From contig JAJFZO010000609.1 of assembly GCA_021397835.1 (NCBI GenBank), positions 1,614,501-1,678,500 of the forward strand: DNA of 64,000 nt, given 5' to 3'. How positions within the stretch are numbered: the first letter of the stretch is position 1; every line of letters starts with the position of its first letter. The DNA is from Moringa oleifera. Lineage: Eukaryota > Streptophyta > Magnoliopsida > Brassicales > Moringaceae. Below the pieces are notes generated by a model, which was given only the letters and a program-made list of their open reading frames with translations, was not told the origin of the DNA and searched no databases. The translations under genes and the position numbers were made by a program. Of this stretch, positions 34,801-45,017 are shown piece after piece.

Positions 34801-35181
34801 AGCATCACAAAGTAATCTTTCAAAGTGGTTAGGATTACTATCATACTCTGCAAATGCCTCTTGTACCATTTCTACAGTGTTATCAACTTCTTCGATGTAT
34901 TCTACCTCGTTAACAACTTTAGCATTCTTACTAGTAGAAGACCTAACAATACTGGTTTCTCCGTGCCACATCCAGTTTTGATAGCTGCTATCAACTCCCT
35001 ATATATATAAATGATTCCGTATCTCATATGGGGTATGACGCTTCATGTTGCCACATTTAATACATGGACACCGAATTAATTCAGGGTTATCACTATTTTG
35101 AACAGCATAATCTAAAAAGTTATTCACCCCTACATCATATGCCTCTGATCTTCTATCAGCAAACATCTAAGTTTTATCCAT
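31804..35181 (-). pseudogene. CACTA-2 copy of the TNP2-type transposase, several stops
   Basis: The ATG at 35181 opens MDKT, then TAG replaces the Trp codon. The N-terminal motif keeps CPCIKCGN. A second TAG lies near 34998. The core is open from 34971 to 33685 (GMEYQKIHACPNDC, CPTCG, SADG, GCIVKGYYACPICVEN). TAA at 33684-33682 and TGA near 33611 follow, and the same TAA as in CACTA-1 lies at 33447-33445. DUF4218 is open at 33333-32695, and a TAG follows in the small exon after the conserved intron. DUF4216 (32524-31804) carries another TGA and a frameshift. It ends with the same GTTTGA as CACTA-1. The copy is clearly non-functional and serves mainly as a comparison for CACTA-1. Confidence 0.9.
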
Positions 35182-35800
35182 TCTGAAATTTAAAAGACAT
35201 TTAATTATTTATTTTTCAAGCATCTAATATACTATTTTGAACAGTATAATCTAATTAATTATCTATTTAAAATTTAACTAAATATATTAATTTATGTTAA
35301 TAATAAATCAATATAATTAAATTTGATAAAATATACCAATTAATTAACTTTTTAATTTATCACCAAAGGTTTTTCTGAATATGCTCCACCAACATGATTT
35401 TCATATGCAAATTTGGAAAGGAGACCTGCCAATGTTCATATTCTCATGTCCACAGCTTTCAGGGCTCCAAAAATAACATGGAGTCAAGTAAAACCACCAG
35501 TATATTGTAGGAAAAGAATCAACAGCTCTAACACACGCATAAGGATGCAAGTCAGATGAATTTACCTTCAACTCGACTAATAGCAGCTTTACTGACACCA
35601 AATTTGCCTGTCAAATGAAAATTTAAAGCGGAATCAATGCATGGAAAATGAATATATCATTCTGCTGAGCTAAGATCTAAATGTACAATCTTGTGATTGG
35701 CCAACTGATATCTTCTTGTCCCATAAACTATGGACTATGGTATACAAGGTTAAATGTCCCATTACCTCAATACACCAAAATGGTTAAATGTCCAATAAAC
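35182..35800. other. CACTA-2 upstream region with a possible captured fragment
   Basis: A minus-strand open stretch (35601-35401) follows an AG acceptor-like site (TTGACAG/GCAAATTTGG) and has unbiased composition. I do not recognise its product. The rest is AT-rich spacer. Confidence 0.3.
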
Positions 35801-35809
35801 TATGGACTA

Positions 35810-36120
35810 GCTGGTTCTGGACGAACAGCAGGGGAATGGCTGGAGAATGGCTGCTGTGTGGACAAAGACCAAAACAGAGAGTGCTGGAAAGGCTGCCAGC
35901 AGCTACCCCAGCTGTGTGGACAGAGACCACACCAGTTGGTTCTGGATTGACTGCAGAAAGGAGCTTAACTCCGGAGAATGGATGGCTGGCTGTGTGGATA
36001 GATACCAAAACAGAGAGTGGGGAAAAGGCTGCTACCAGCTACCCCAGCTGGTTGTGGATGGACTGCAGACAGGAGAATCGCTGGAGAATGGATGGCTAGC
36101 GGTGCAGCTGCTTCTGGACA
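35810..36120. repeat. imperfect tandem repeats, unit about 110-120 bp
   Basis: The words GGAGAATGGATGGCTGGCTG, GACCAAAACAGAGAGTG, GGCTGCCAGCAGCTACCCCA and GGTTCTGGATTGACTGCAG recur two to three times with changes. The tract is GC-rich in an AT-rich window. All long open frames here overlap on both strands and are repeat artefacts. Confidence 0.7.
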
Positions 36121-36242
36121 GCCTGTGAAGAGGAGAATTCTGACCTTAGAGAGAAAAAATGAAGCGGGATGTTATGGCGGGCTCTAGAGGCCTCTAGAAA
36201 AAAATTTAGATCCCCACCCTTAAAAAGCAAGGTACCATATGC

Positions 36243-36393
36243 TTCAACGTCAGTTCTGGAATAACTAACGTTGAAGGTTCCACTTCTCTGGCCTTCAACG
36301 CCAGTTCGTAGAGCCTTCAACGTTAGTTCTGGAATAACTGACGTTGAAGGTTCCTGGCCTTCAACGTCAGTTCTTCCAAAACTGGCGTTGAAG
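36243..36393. repeat. CACTA-2 internal hairpin array
   Basis: Palindromes CTTCAACGTCAGTTCTGGAA followed by TAACTGACGTTGAAGG repeat three times with a CTGGCC spacer. Single copies recur at 36696-36735, 37829-37850 and 38155-38230. The arms are AACGTC or AACGCC, unlike the AACGAC of the left end. Confidence 0.85.
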
Positions 36394-36750
36394 GCCAGAG
36401 AAGTGGGAATTCCCATTCTCTGGCAGCTGCATAGTTGTCTCCTCCGAAACTGAGCCTGAGCCTGCACCCTGTTGATCTGAGCCTTCTTTGCAGATTGGAT
36501 TTGCACCCTGTTGAGCTGAACATTATTTAACAGTGAAGCTGCTGCTGCCACTAATGCCCAGCTTCCACACCACTGCATCCTCCCTCTCAAACACAATACT
36601 GTTGTTCTGAATGTAGGCGTCCATGCCCTCAATCTGGCCAATCTCCCTGTCATTGGTGTTCCTTATTATCTGAACAAACGAGAAGCCTCCATTAACCCTT
36701 CAACGCCAGTTCTGGAGAACTGGCGTTGAAGGCCAGAGAAGTGGGATTTG
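36358..36750 (-). repeat. captured module, copy A
   Basis: The module is a hairpin, then CTCTGGCAGCTGCATAGTTG, then an open minus-strand stretch of about 57 codons (reading EIGQIEGMDAYIQ... FEREDAVVWKLGIS). Copies B and C follow at 37828 and 38198. Confidence 0.75.
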
Positions 36751-37067
36751 CACCCTGTCACTTTTCTCTTGCTTTCCGACCAAAACTTTTCTAATCTAAT
36801 TCGTAAAAATATGAGGGCACTGCTGAGAAAAATAAGGGCCCAACCAGTCAATTTCACAAGTTTTTCAACTTTTCTTTTCTATGGCAGTTTTCGCTTGTAA
36901 ACATGGTGAACTTGCTTGATAACGAAATGCAGTTTACAGGAGGAATTTGCAGCTTCTGAAACAGCAGTAACTGAAGCTGCTCTAACGTTGATATGTCACA
37001 GGGATTGTACAACAGGTCATTTAAGGATCTGGCTCCTCCATGTACATACAACTTGCAAGGAGCTTTC

Positions 37068-37774
37068 TCAGTGTCTATGTGAATGCTTTCTACTGTGCAA
37101 ACGTAGATCTCCCTTCTCCCTATTATCTCTCTGCAAGATCTTCAAAGCAAAGGCAATGAACCCTATGGCAGCCATGGCATAAAACACTCTGTATGGAGCC
37201 AATGCCAGGCCAGAGAAATAGGAATAATATCCGGAAAGCAGGTAGATTACTTGTGGTCCCGCTTCCTGACCCAGGACCAAAGGGAAGGAAAACAACGAAC
37301 TTGATTCAGCCTTTGAGTTGAAGATACCATGGAAGATTACACCGATGCAGAGGGCTGAATCCAGAAACCATGGAAAACTCTGGCCAATCCCCATTATCTA
37401 CAATCACATACAAGTTTCTATATGAATGCCAGTGAAACATAAATATGCAGAAATACAGATATTAGTCATCAGTGACCAAGTTGAAAGTTGAAATCTATTA
37501 ACACAAATTCAGGTCTCCCAGAAATACACAATGCAATGCTGCACTGAGATGGATGCACAGTCTATACCTGCAACCAAGCCATAAGTGAAGGGACAAGCAT
37601 AAGTGCTGCAACAAGATGCAGGACCAGCAAGCCATGCCTGTGATGGAAGATCTCTATTTGTGTTTCACCAAAACATTTTTTTGGGGAGTCTGGACTACTG
37701 GAGGTTTTATCTTCCGAAGGAAAATTCGGGTCGATTGTACCATCAGAAAACTCCCTCCTTCGTGATGCCATCAA
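37068..37774 (-). pseudogene. captured host gene fragment, two C-terminal exons of a membrane protein (possibly PGAP1-like)
   Basis: Exon 37774-37568 (reading MASRRREFSDGTIDPN ... HHRHGLLVLHLVAALMLVPS) ends at CAG/GTATAG. Intron 37567-37398 ends GTAG, and exon 37397-37068 continues in phase (MGIGQSFPWFLDSALCIGV ... ALAPYRVFYAMAAIGFIAFA) and ends KHSHRH stop. There are three to four hydrophobic segments and a basic tail. From memory this resembles the C-terminal membrane part of plant GPI inositol-deacylase PGAP1-like proteins; the assignment is unverified. Because the intron is retained, genomic DNA was captured, not cDNA. The fragment lies on the same strand as the transposase and is flanked by module copies A and B. 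It is open throughout, but lacks the rest of the gene. Confidence 0.6.
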
Positions 37775-37827
37775 GAAACTGTCATGAAAAAGGAAAATGA
37801 AGCAACCCCTAGAATGACCTTAATGAC

Positions 37828-38197
37828 ACCTTCCAGAACTGGCGTTGAAGGCCAGAGAAGTGGGAATTCCCATTCTCTGGCAGCTGCATAGTTGTCTCCT
37901 TCGGAACTGAGCCTGAGCCTGCACCCTGTTGATCTGAGCCTTCTTTGCAGATTGGATTTGCACCCTGTTGAGCTGAACATTATTTACCAGTGAAGCTGCT
38001 GCTGCCACTAATGCCCAGCTTCCACACCACTGCATCCTCCCTCTCAAACACAATATTGCTGTTCTGAATGTAGGCGTCCATGGCCCCAATCTGGCCAATC
38101 TCCCAGTCATTGACATTCCTTATCATCTGAACAAACAAGGAGCCTCCATTAACCCTTCAACGCCAGTTCTGGACAACTGGCATTGAATGTTCCTGGC
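37828..38197 (-). repeat. captured module, copy B
   Basis: Same layout as copy A, and the minus-strand frame (reading VNDWEIGQIGAMDAYIQN) is again open. It directly abuts copy C. Confidence 0.75.
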
Positions 38198-38667
38198 CTT
38201 CAACGTCAGTTCTTCCAGAACTGGCGTTGAAGGCCAGAGAAGTAGGAATTCCCATTCTCTGGCAGCTGCATAGTTGTCTCCTCCGAAACTGAGCCTGAGC
38301 CTGAGCCTGCACCCTGTTGATCTGAGCCTTCTTTCCAGATTGGATTTGCACCCTGTTGAGCTGAACATTATTTAACAGTGAAGCTGCTGCTGCCACTAAT
38401 GCCCAGCTTCCACACCACTACATCCTCCCTCTCAAACACAATACTGTTGTCTCGAATGTAGGCGTCCATGCCCTCAATCTGGCCAATCTCCCAGTCATTG
38501 GCGTTCCTTACAATCTGAACAAACGAGGAGCCTCCATTAACCCCCTCCACCCAGCAGTGGATTGCAAATTGTTCTGCCTGTGGATTTTGACTTTTGCTTG
38601 CTCTTTCTCCTGATTCGACTATGGGAGCTTTTTCCTTGTCCTCTGCCCAGAGAATGGGAAGGTTCAC
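38198..38667 (-). repeat. captured module, copy C, with longer coding-like extension
   Basis: It repeats copies A and B, and its minus-strand frame extends further upstream to 38667 (reading MNLPILWAEDKEKAPIVES ... FAIHCWVEGVNGGSSFVQIV ... FTVK), 99 codons. Codon use and content look like a real protein segment from a host gene that I do not recognise. The frame ends at the same TAA in copies A and C. Confidence 0.65.
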
Positions 38668-38823
38668 ATTCTTTGGTCTTCAATAATGCAAGTTCTTTGG
38701 TCTTCAATCCGGACCTTGGTGCTGCCTCTTGCAGCAACAGCAGCAGCCATTGCTGCAGAGCAATGGCTGCTTACAGCTGCAGCAAGGAAAGCAGCAGCAA
38801 CCCATGCTGCTGCAATTTTGGTG
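38668..38823. other. GC-rich CAG/GCTGCTG stretch
   Basis: Trinucleotide-like GCAGCA runs with a perfect palindrome CCATTGCTGCAGAGCAATGG (38748-38767). It could be part of the captured host DNA. No product is assigned. Confidence 0.4.
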
Positions 38824-39086
38824 TTTAACGTCAGTTCTCATAGAACTGACGTTAAATGTTGTCTTTTAACGTCAATTCTCATGGAATTGACGTTAAATAT
38901 TATGTTTTAATGTCAGTTCTTAAGTAACTGATGTTAAAAGTTTAATTCATAATTTTTTTAAATACAATTTTTTTTTAATTGGCGTTAAAAACCTTAGACA
39001 ATTTTGAAATAACTGTCATCAAAAATGTTGATAAATCTTTTAATGACAGTTCTTTGAATAACTGTTACTAAATTGATGTCAATTAT
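38824..39086. repeat. CACTA-2 right subterminal hairpin array
   Basis: Palindromes TTTAACGTCAGTTCTCATAG/AACTGACGTTAAA, then weaker forms down to the terminus. The arms (AACGTC) differ from those of the left array (AACGAC). Confidence 0.85.
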
Positions 39087-39182
39087 TATAATTTTTATAG
39101 TAGTGGTACGGTAAACAAACCCTGAGCTCGGGAAGATTTGACTTCTAAAACATAAGTATTATAATTGTGGCTTATTGATAGT

Positions 39183-39726
39183 AGGATAGACATGATTATG
39201 GTTCGATTCAAACCAATGAATCTAATTGTAACTTTTAAAATTTGAATCGAATCGAAATCATTTTAAATATGATTCGATTATGATTCATATAAATTATGAA
39301 CTTGAATTAAAATCGATGGTTCAAAATCGATAGTTTTGGTTTAATTTTTAATTAAATTAATTAAAAATATATGAAATAATTAATTTAAAAATTTATAAAA
39401 AATAATTTAATTTTAAAAATATATTTTTAATAAAAATGTGGTAATCATATTTTTATTAAAAATTTTAATTTAATTATAAAATATTTTTATTAAAGAGAAA
39501 TAATCTTTTTAAATCGAATCTAAACTTGAATAGAATTTGAATCGAACTTGAATCGAGCTTAAATGAAACTTGAATCAAAACTTAAATAATTTATGAACTG
39601 AAATTTGAATCACTTTTAAACTAAAATTTAATCGAAATCGATGTTTAACAGTTCAAATTTCGATTTATTCTAACTATAAAATTTGAATCAACGATTTAAA
39701 ACCGAAAACAAATAGTGACTACCCTT
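39183..39726. repeat. candidate MITE-like repeat with GATTCGA words
   Basis: The left part reads AGGATAGACATGATTATGGT then TCGATTCAAACC. The right end, inverted, reads GGGTAGTCACTATTTGTTTT then CGGTTTTAAATCG, giving a loose inverted repeat of about 30 bases. The interior is full of GAATCGAA and its inverse. No coding sequence is present. Confidence 0.4.
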
Positions 39727-41965
39727 ATAGTTGGGATGGCTTCAAGGTAAGGCTATTAAGCTCACCATCTGAAGCCCAATATTTTAGTGAGACTTTTTTT
39801 TCATTCACTTCATTTAAAAATTTATTGTTTTTTAAATATTTTTAAAAAAATAAATGTATTAATGTAATTTAATAAAAGCTTTTTTAATTTATTAATAGAA
39901 AAAGCATGGAGTAGATGTACAGTTGTGTAGGTTTAGAAGTCCTTACTGATTTAATTTAAATTTTTATATATTAATTTAATTAAAATTTTAACTTTCAACA
40001 GTCAATTTTTGTACTTATTTCTCCTTCTTCCAATTTTTTTCTTCTTCTTTTTCTTCTATTTCTTTCCTTCTTTCTTCTTCTTCCTTTTCTTTCATTTCTT
40101 TCCTTTTCCTCATTTTAATTAACTTTTTTCTCTTCTCTTCATTATAATATTTAATATTTAATATTTAATATTTTTAATATTATCATTAAATTTTTAAAAT
40201 TTTATTTTTTTACAATTTAATTATAAGAAACTTATAAAAAAATTATAATTTTATTATTCTTTACTTTTTAATTAAAATTTAGTTTACATATTAATATGAA
40301 CATTATAATTTTATTTATATATCAAATTTTTGAATAGTCTTTTTATATTTTATTTGCATTTAATTATGTCAATAAAAATTATTAAATAAATTAATTATTT
40401 TATTAATTTAAAAAATTTATTATTAAATTTTAAATATTAAAATCTAATTAATAATTTATATTTTAAAATATAAAAAATAATATATTTTAATTAAAATATT
40501 TTATAAACCTTATATGATAACTTCGTTGAAGATCCCAAAATGCGTAGAGCCGGCCCAGATTAGTAGCATACCATTGCAAAATTGCACTTCCCACATTTCT
40601 ACTCTATGGGCATGATGAATATCATTTTAAGAGCACAATCAAGTGCCAGAGTAGTCAAGGCTGCATAACATACTACTCCATAAGTTAAAGAACAAAGAAT
40701 CATTATTGCCTTAGTTACATTGGGAAACAACTTATGGGAAGTTAAACATAGCAAATATTTCCACTTTTTCAAGGAAGGAGGTAAGAGAAACTCCTATCAT
40801 AATTGGGAAATATATTAACATCAATTTGGTGTCATTAAGCACTATAGTTCTTGAAGAGTTTCCACTGACGTTGCATCAGCCAATGCTTTTCTTTGAACCT
40901 TTGTATTTCCTGAAAAGGACACACTGGCAATCATAAATCATGTCTTTTCATGTTTGTATCACACTTTACACTTCTCCATAACTTTAGAACTCCCCTTTAT
41001 AGTGAAAATTAAAGTCAGCATTAAGTGCACATTAAAGAAACCCATTGCAAACTTAGTTGCCAAGAATTAGATAACAGAAGAGTTAATTACCTTCAAATAA
41101 CTAAATGCTTGTCAAAGCCATTTTAGCTCCTTTGCTTACTGGCATAGAGTTCCTTCCAAGTAATTCAAATCAAATGCTTAGAAATTATCAAAACAAAGCT
41201 GTTCACCACCTTGTAAAACTTCAACCTGGTGTTATACATCATTGTAGTTTGTCAAATAATATCCACCTCTGCAAGTTAAATAGTTGTACGGGGTTAATTA
41301 GGTTCTGGTTTTAATCCTCCTAGATACCCATTGAAGAAAGTCCAAAGACTCTTTAGTTTTCAAGATAGTGTTGAAAAACATCTTGACTGTGTGCTTTCAA
41401 CCAGATTGATTCAGTATTGGGTTAATTGGTTTCACTTGGTCAATGGCGTTATAACATTCATGTAGGAAACTAAGTTCACATCCTTCTGTTTCTTTCTTTT
41501 CTTTGGTTCTAACAGATTTATTGATTTCACAATTAAATTCTTGGACATGACTAACCTGACTTGCACAAGGCTCTGTCTTGCAGGTTTACTAGGATGAAAC
41601 ACTGACATTTATCTAACAATAGAACATTTTCAGAGAAAACAACACAAAATGACACTCACATGCTATTAGTATCAAACTTTCGCGTTTGAAGTTTCCAACC
41701 TTGAAACTTCTGACATCCACTATGTAGAAGTAAAATAAGAGAAAATAGAATCATGTGTAACTTGCAAACTCTAGTAGTAAATAGTAAAATACAAAATAAA
41801 TTGTTGCCACTCTACCCAGAGTGGCCATCTTCAGTAACTTGATTGGAACCCCTCACTTTTCTCTAAAATTTGCAAGTAAAAATTACAAGATCAAAAGAAT
41901 GATGCATTGGCTAAACAAAAACAGGCATTGATCAAGAAAGACAACTTTACAAATTTATGTGCTTC
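39727..41965. other. AT-rich spacer with a polypyrimidine tract
   Basis: At 40013-40111 the plus strand is almost purely C and T (CTTCTTCTTTTTCTTC-like). 40140-40510 is nearly all A and T. 40540-41965 is less AT-rich but shows no recognisable coding sequence; a 69-codon frame at 41105-41314 has no known motif. Confidence 0.4.
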
Positions 41966-42679
41966 TGTTGAAGAAGATGATGATCTACCTAAAAATCATA
42001 GCAAAGAAGCTTTTAATGGTGTCATTTTTGGATTTAGCAGTTGAGTCAACAAAGACTTGAAAGGTAACTTAAATCAATGAGCCTCATCCAACTCATGAGG
42101 TTGCTACACAGATGGCCAAATTTGTGGGCCCTTGTCCACAGAAGAGGTACTATATAAAGCCTCTATGTTTTTTGCTTCTTATTCTTCAGCTTAACAAGTT
42201 TTATACCTCTTTGATCGAGTCTTTCAAGAAGTATTAGCCTTTTGTAATTAAAAAATTATAGCCCTGTAATTGATGGAATTATTTATACCTTTGTCAAACA
42301 GTTTGATCAACTAGATAAGAAGATTTTGTGCTTTAGTTAGTGATGTTTTTATTGGATTCATTCTTAATGTATCTTTATAATTCGATTCAAAATAGTGAAA
42401 ATCAAAATATCCAAAAAAAAAAAATCTTTGAATCCTTATTGCTGTGGTTTGTTATCTTGTTTTCATTTTATCATCAAATTGATATCCGATTCACCGGGAA
42501 GAACTGGGCATTACTGTAGAGCAAGTGAAATAGTTTGTGTTCTTCACTTGCTGGAAATCATTGTTTCTATTGATTGTTTGTTAACCATGCTAATTAGTAT
42601 ATATTTGTGCCAATTACAAGAATCAACAGAAGCCAAGATCTTAGTTTCCAGAACATTGAAATAGCAGTTGTCTTCAACA
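41966..42679 (+). repeat. 5' LTR of the Copia host element
   Basis: TGTTGAAGA...TCTTCAACA termini, 714 bp. A TACTATATAAAGCC box at about 42148-42161 is a likely TATA element. Downstream of it the sequence aligns with 60960-61486 with many scattered differences. Confidence 0.85.
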
Positions 42680-42681
42680 AC

Positions 42682-42692
42682 TGGTATCAGAG
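42682..42692 (+). other. primer binding site (tRNA-iMet)
   Basis: TGGTATCAGAG two bases after the LTR end. Confidence 0.85.
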
Positions 42693-42756
42693 TATTAAAA
42701 ATCCATCAAGAATTTAAGAAATTCCTTTCTAAGAAATTGCAAAATTCAGTTCCAAG

Positions 42757-45017
42757 ATGTGTATAACCAAGTTTGAGATGGAGTACTTTAGTCGCAAAGG
42801 AGATTTTGGGATATGGCGTCAAAGGATGAGGGCCATTCTTGTTCAAAAAAAGGTGGCTCTAGCACTTACAGGTGAGAGTAAGCTACCAAACAGCATGCCT
42901 GCAGCAAAGAAACAAGATATGCTAGAAACGGCTTATAGTACAATCATTTTGTATTTCAGTGATAACATGATGAGGCAAGTATCAATAGAGAAAACTCAAA
43001 TTGGGTTCTAGAATAAGCTTGAAAGCTTGTATATGACAAAATCACTGACCAATAGAATTTATCTCAAAATGAAATTATTCGGATTCAAGATGAATGAAGA
43101 TACAAGACTTGATGAGAATCTTCATGAGTTCTCCAAAATAGTGATGAATCTGGAGAATATTAGTGAAAAAATTAGTATGAAGATCAAGTTGTGATCTTGC
43201 TAAACTCACTACATCCAGCATATAGCCAATTGAGAGATACCATAAGGTATAGCAAGGATACCTTGTCCATGAAGGAGCCAAAGTCAACTATAAGATCAAA
43301 GGAGCATGAATTAATGCAGAACAAGGGGTTTGAAAGCTCTAGAATTAACAATAAAAGCCTTAACTGTTAGAAGAAAGCCTGACAAGAGAGAGAATTCTCA
43401 AGAAAAGGATTCAACTAAACAAAAAAGTCCAGCTAGGTTTAGATCAAGGGGCTAGAAGGAAGTGTTATTACTGTGAAAAAGTTGGCCATATCAAAATGTT
43501 TTGCAAGGAATTAAAGAAGAAACAACAAGAACAACAGAAAAAGGAATGAGATGTTATAGTTGTAATAAAGTCTCTTGAAGAGGGAGATCTATTGGCAATA
43601 ACTCTATCAAGAAGCATAGAAGAGTGGATTATGGATTCTGCTTGTGACTTTAATATATTTCCCAAGAAAGAATGATTTAGGGACATTAAAGAAGTAAACA
43701 ATAGAAGGGTGATTGTGGGAGATGATCATTCTTGTGATATTAAAGGGATTGGCTCTATAACTTTCAAGCTTGATGATGGTTCAACAAAGACATTTATAGA
43801 TGTGTAGTAAATTCCTTGAGAAGAGAAATTTGATTTCTTTTGGCTTTTTAGATGAAAAAAGTTATATGCCAAAGATTGAACATGGTGTTTTTAAAGTCAT
43901 AAAAGAGTCATTAGTTATACTCAAGGGAGTGAAGCAAAATGGGCTGTATGCTTTGCAAGGAAAGGCAATTGCCAGAGATGTTGTAGCTGAAAGTGAGCAA
44001 AACATTGCTCAGCTTTGGCATAAAAGACCTAGCCATATTTTTGAGAAAGTACGATAAGTTTTAAGCAACCAAGGGTTGTTGGGAAAGGATAGAGTCTCAC
44101 TTGGAATTTTGTGAGGAATATGTCCTTGGCAAGCAACATAAACTTAAACGTACAACTGCATACATTCAAGTGTGTGCTTGAATATGTGCACTCTGATCTT
44201 TGAGGCCTAATACTTCAATGATGTAAATATTTTCTATCCATCATTGATGACTATCCAAGGAAGGTATACTATTTTTTGTTAAAACTAAGGATGATTATTT
44301 TGAAAAGTTTAAAGAATTGAAGTTGCTGATTGAAAATCAAACTGAAAAGAAATTTAGAGCGTTGCATAGGATAATGGTTTAGAATTCTGTAACTTTACTT
44401 TAATAATGCCGAACAAGGAATCCTAAAGCATAAGAATATCTAGAAAACTCCTCAACAAAATGGTATTATTGAGAGAATGAACAGGACTATAACGAAAAAG
44501 GTGGAGATTTATGCTGTTTACATCATAACTTAGCAAAAGTTTCAAAGGAAAGGTAGCTACAACTGTTATTTATTTAATGAATAGTATCCTTTAAGGGCTA
44601 TTGATCTTAAAACACTTAAAGAGAAATGGTCATAGAAGTCTCCCAACGTACATCACTTGAGAGTTTTTGGATGTATAGCATATGCACATCAAGAGACAAG
44701 AAGCTTGATCCTAAGACAACTAAAAGTATTTTTCTTGGCTATCTTAAAGGGATTAAAGGCTATAGACTTTATGTAAAGTATGATTCAAACTATAAAAATG
44801 TTATAAGCAGAGATGTGGTCTTTAATGAGACATCGTTGTCGATACTCAAAATTTGCCCTCATTAGAATTGCGAAAATTAGAGGTGCCACTGTTAGCATGC
44901 AGTTTGAAGATAGCAGCTTCACTTCGAAGAATACTATTCAAATAGGGTTGATTGAGGGAGAAATTGGACATAAAAGGGATAATTTGATAGATGATCTCAT
45001 AAAAATAGAAAGTAGAG
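42757..45017 (+). pseudogene. Copia gag-protease-integrase region, degraded
   Basis: Gag starts MCITKFEMEYFSRKGDFGIW (42757) and is stopped at 43009. Gag homology (LYMTKSLTNRIYLKMKLFGF) goes on afterwards. A CX2CX4HX4C knuckle (CYYCEKVGHIKMFC) lies at about 43459-43503. A protease block (WIMDSAC, about 43625) has Ala where Gly is usual. The pre-integrase domain (LWHKRPSHIFEKV) ends near 44055. The integrase core is legible but shifted (HSDL, DDY, K-rich blocks to 44400, NGIIERMNRTI at about 44460). KLDPKTTKSIFLGYLKGIKG and NVISRDVVFNE (to 44830) follow. Several indels and stops are present. Sequence ends at the left border of the Tat-like insertion. Confidence 0.85.

Larger units (their letters stand above)
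27781..39105 (-). mobile_element. CACTA-2: decayed CACTA transposon with captured sequence, 11,325 bp
   Basis: The ends are CACTACTATAAATAAA and the inverse of CACTACTATAAAAATT. Subterminal hairpin arrays lie at both ends. The two genes have the same order and exon pattern as in CACTA-1 but run on the minus strand (transposase 35181-31804, second gene 31656-28592). The flanking triplets are ATG and GTA, so no 3-bp target duplication survives. The 3.9 kb between the transposase start and the right end (35182-39105) is GC-richer, repetitive, and carries host-like exons. Confidence 0.9.

Noticed and set aside
35681..36128. Several long overlapping frames
   Set aside because: GC-rich tandem repeats with few stops; no known domain, all frames equally open.
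38562..38910. Plus-strand frames rich in Ala and Ser
   Set aside because: They come from CAG/GCTGCTG runs and lie opposite the minus-strand captured frame.
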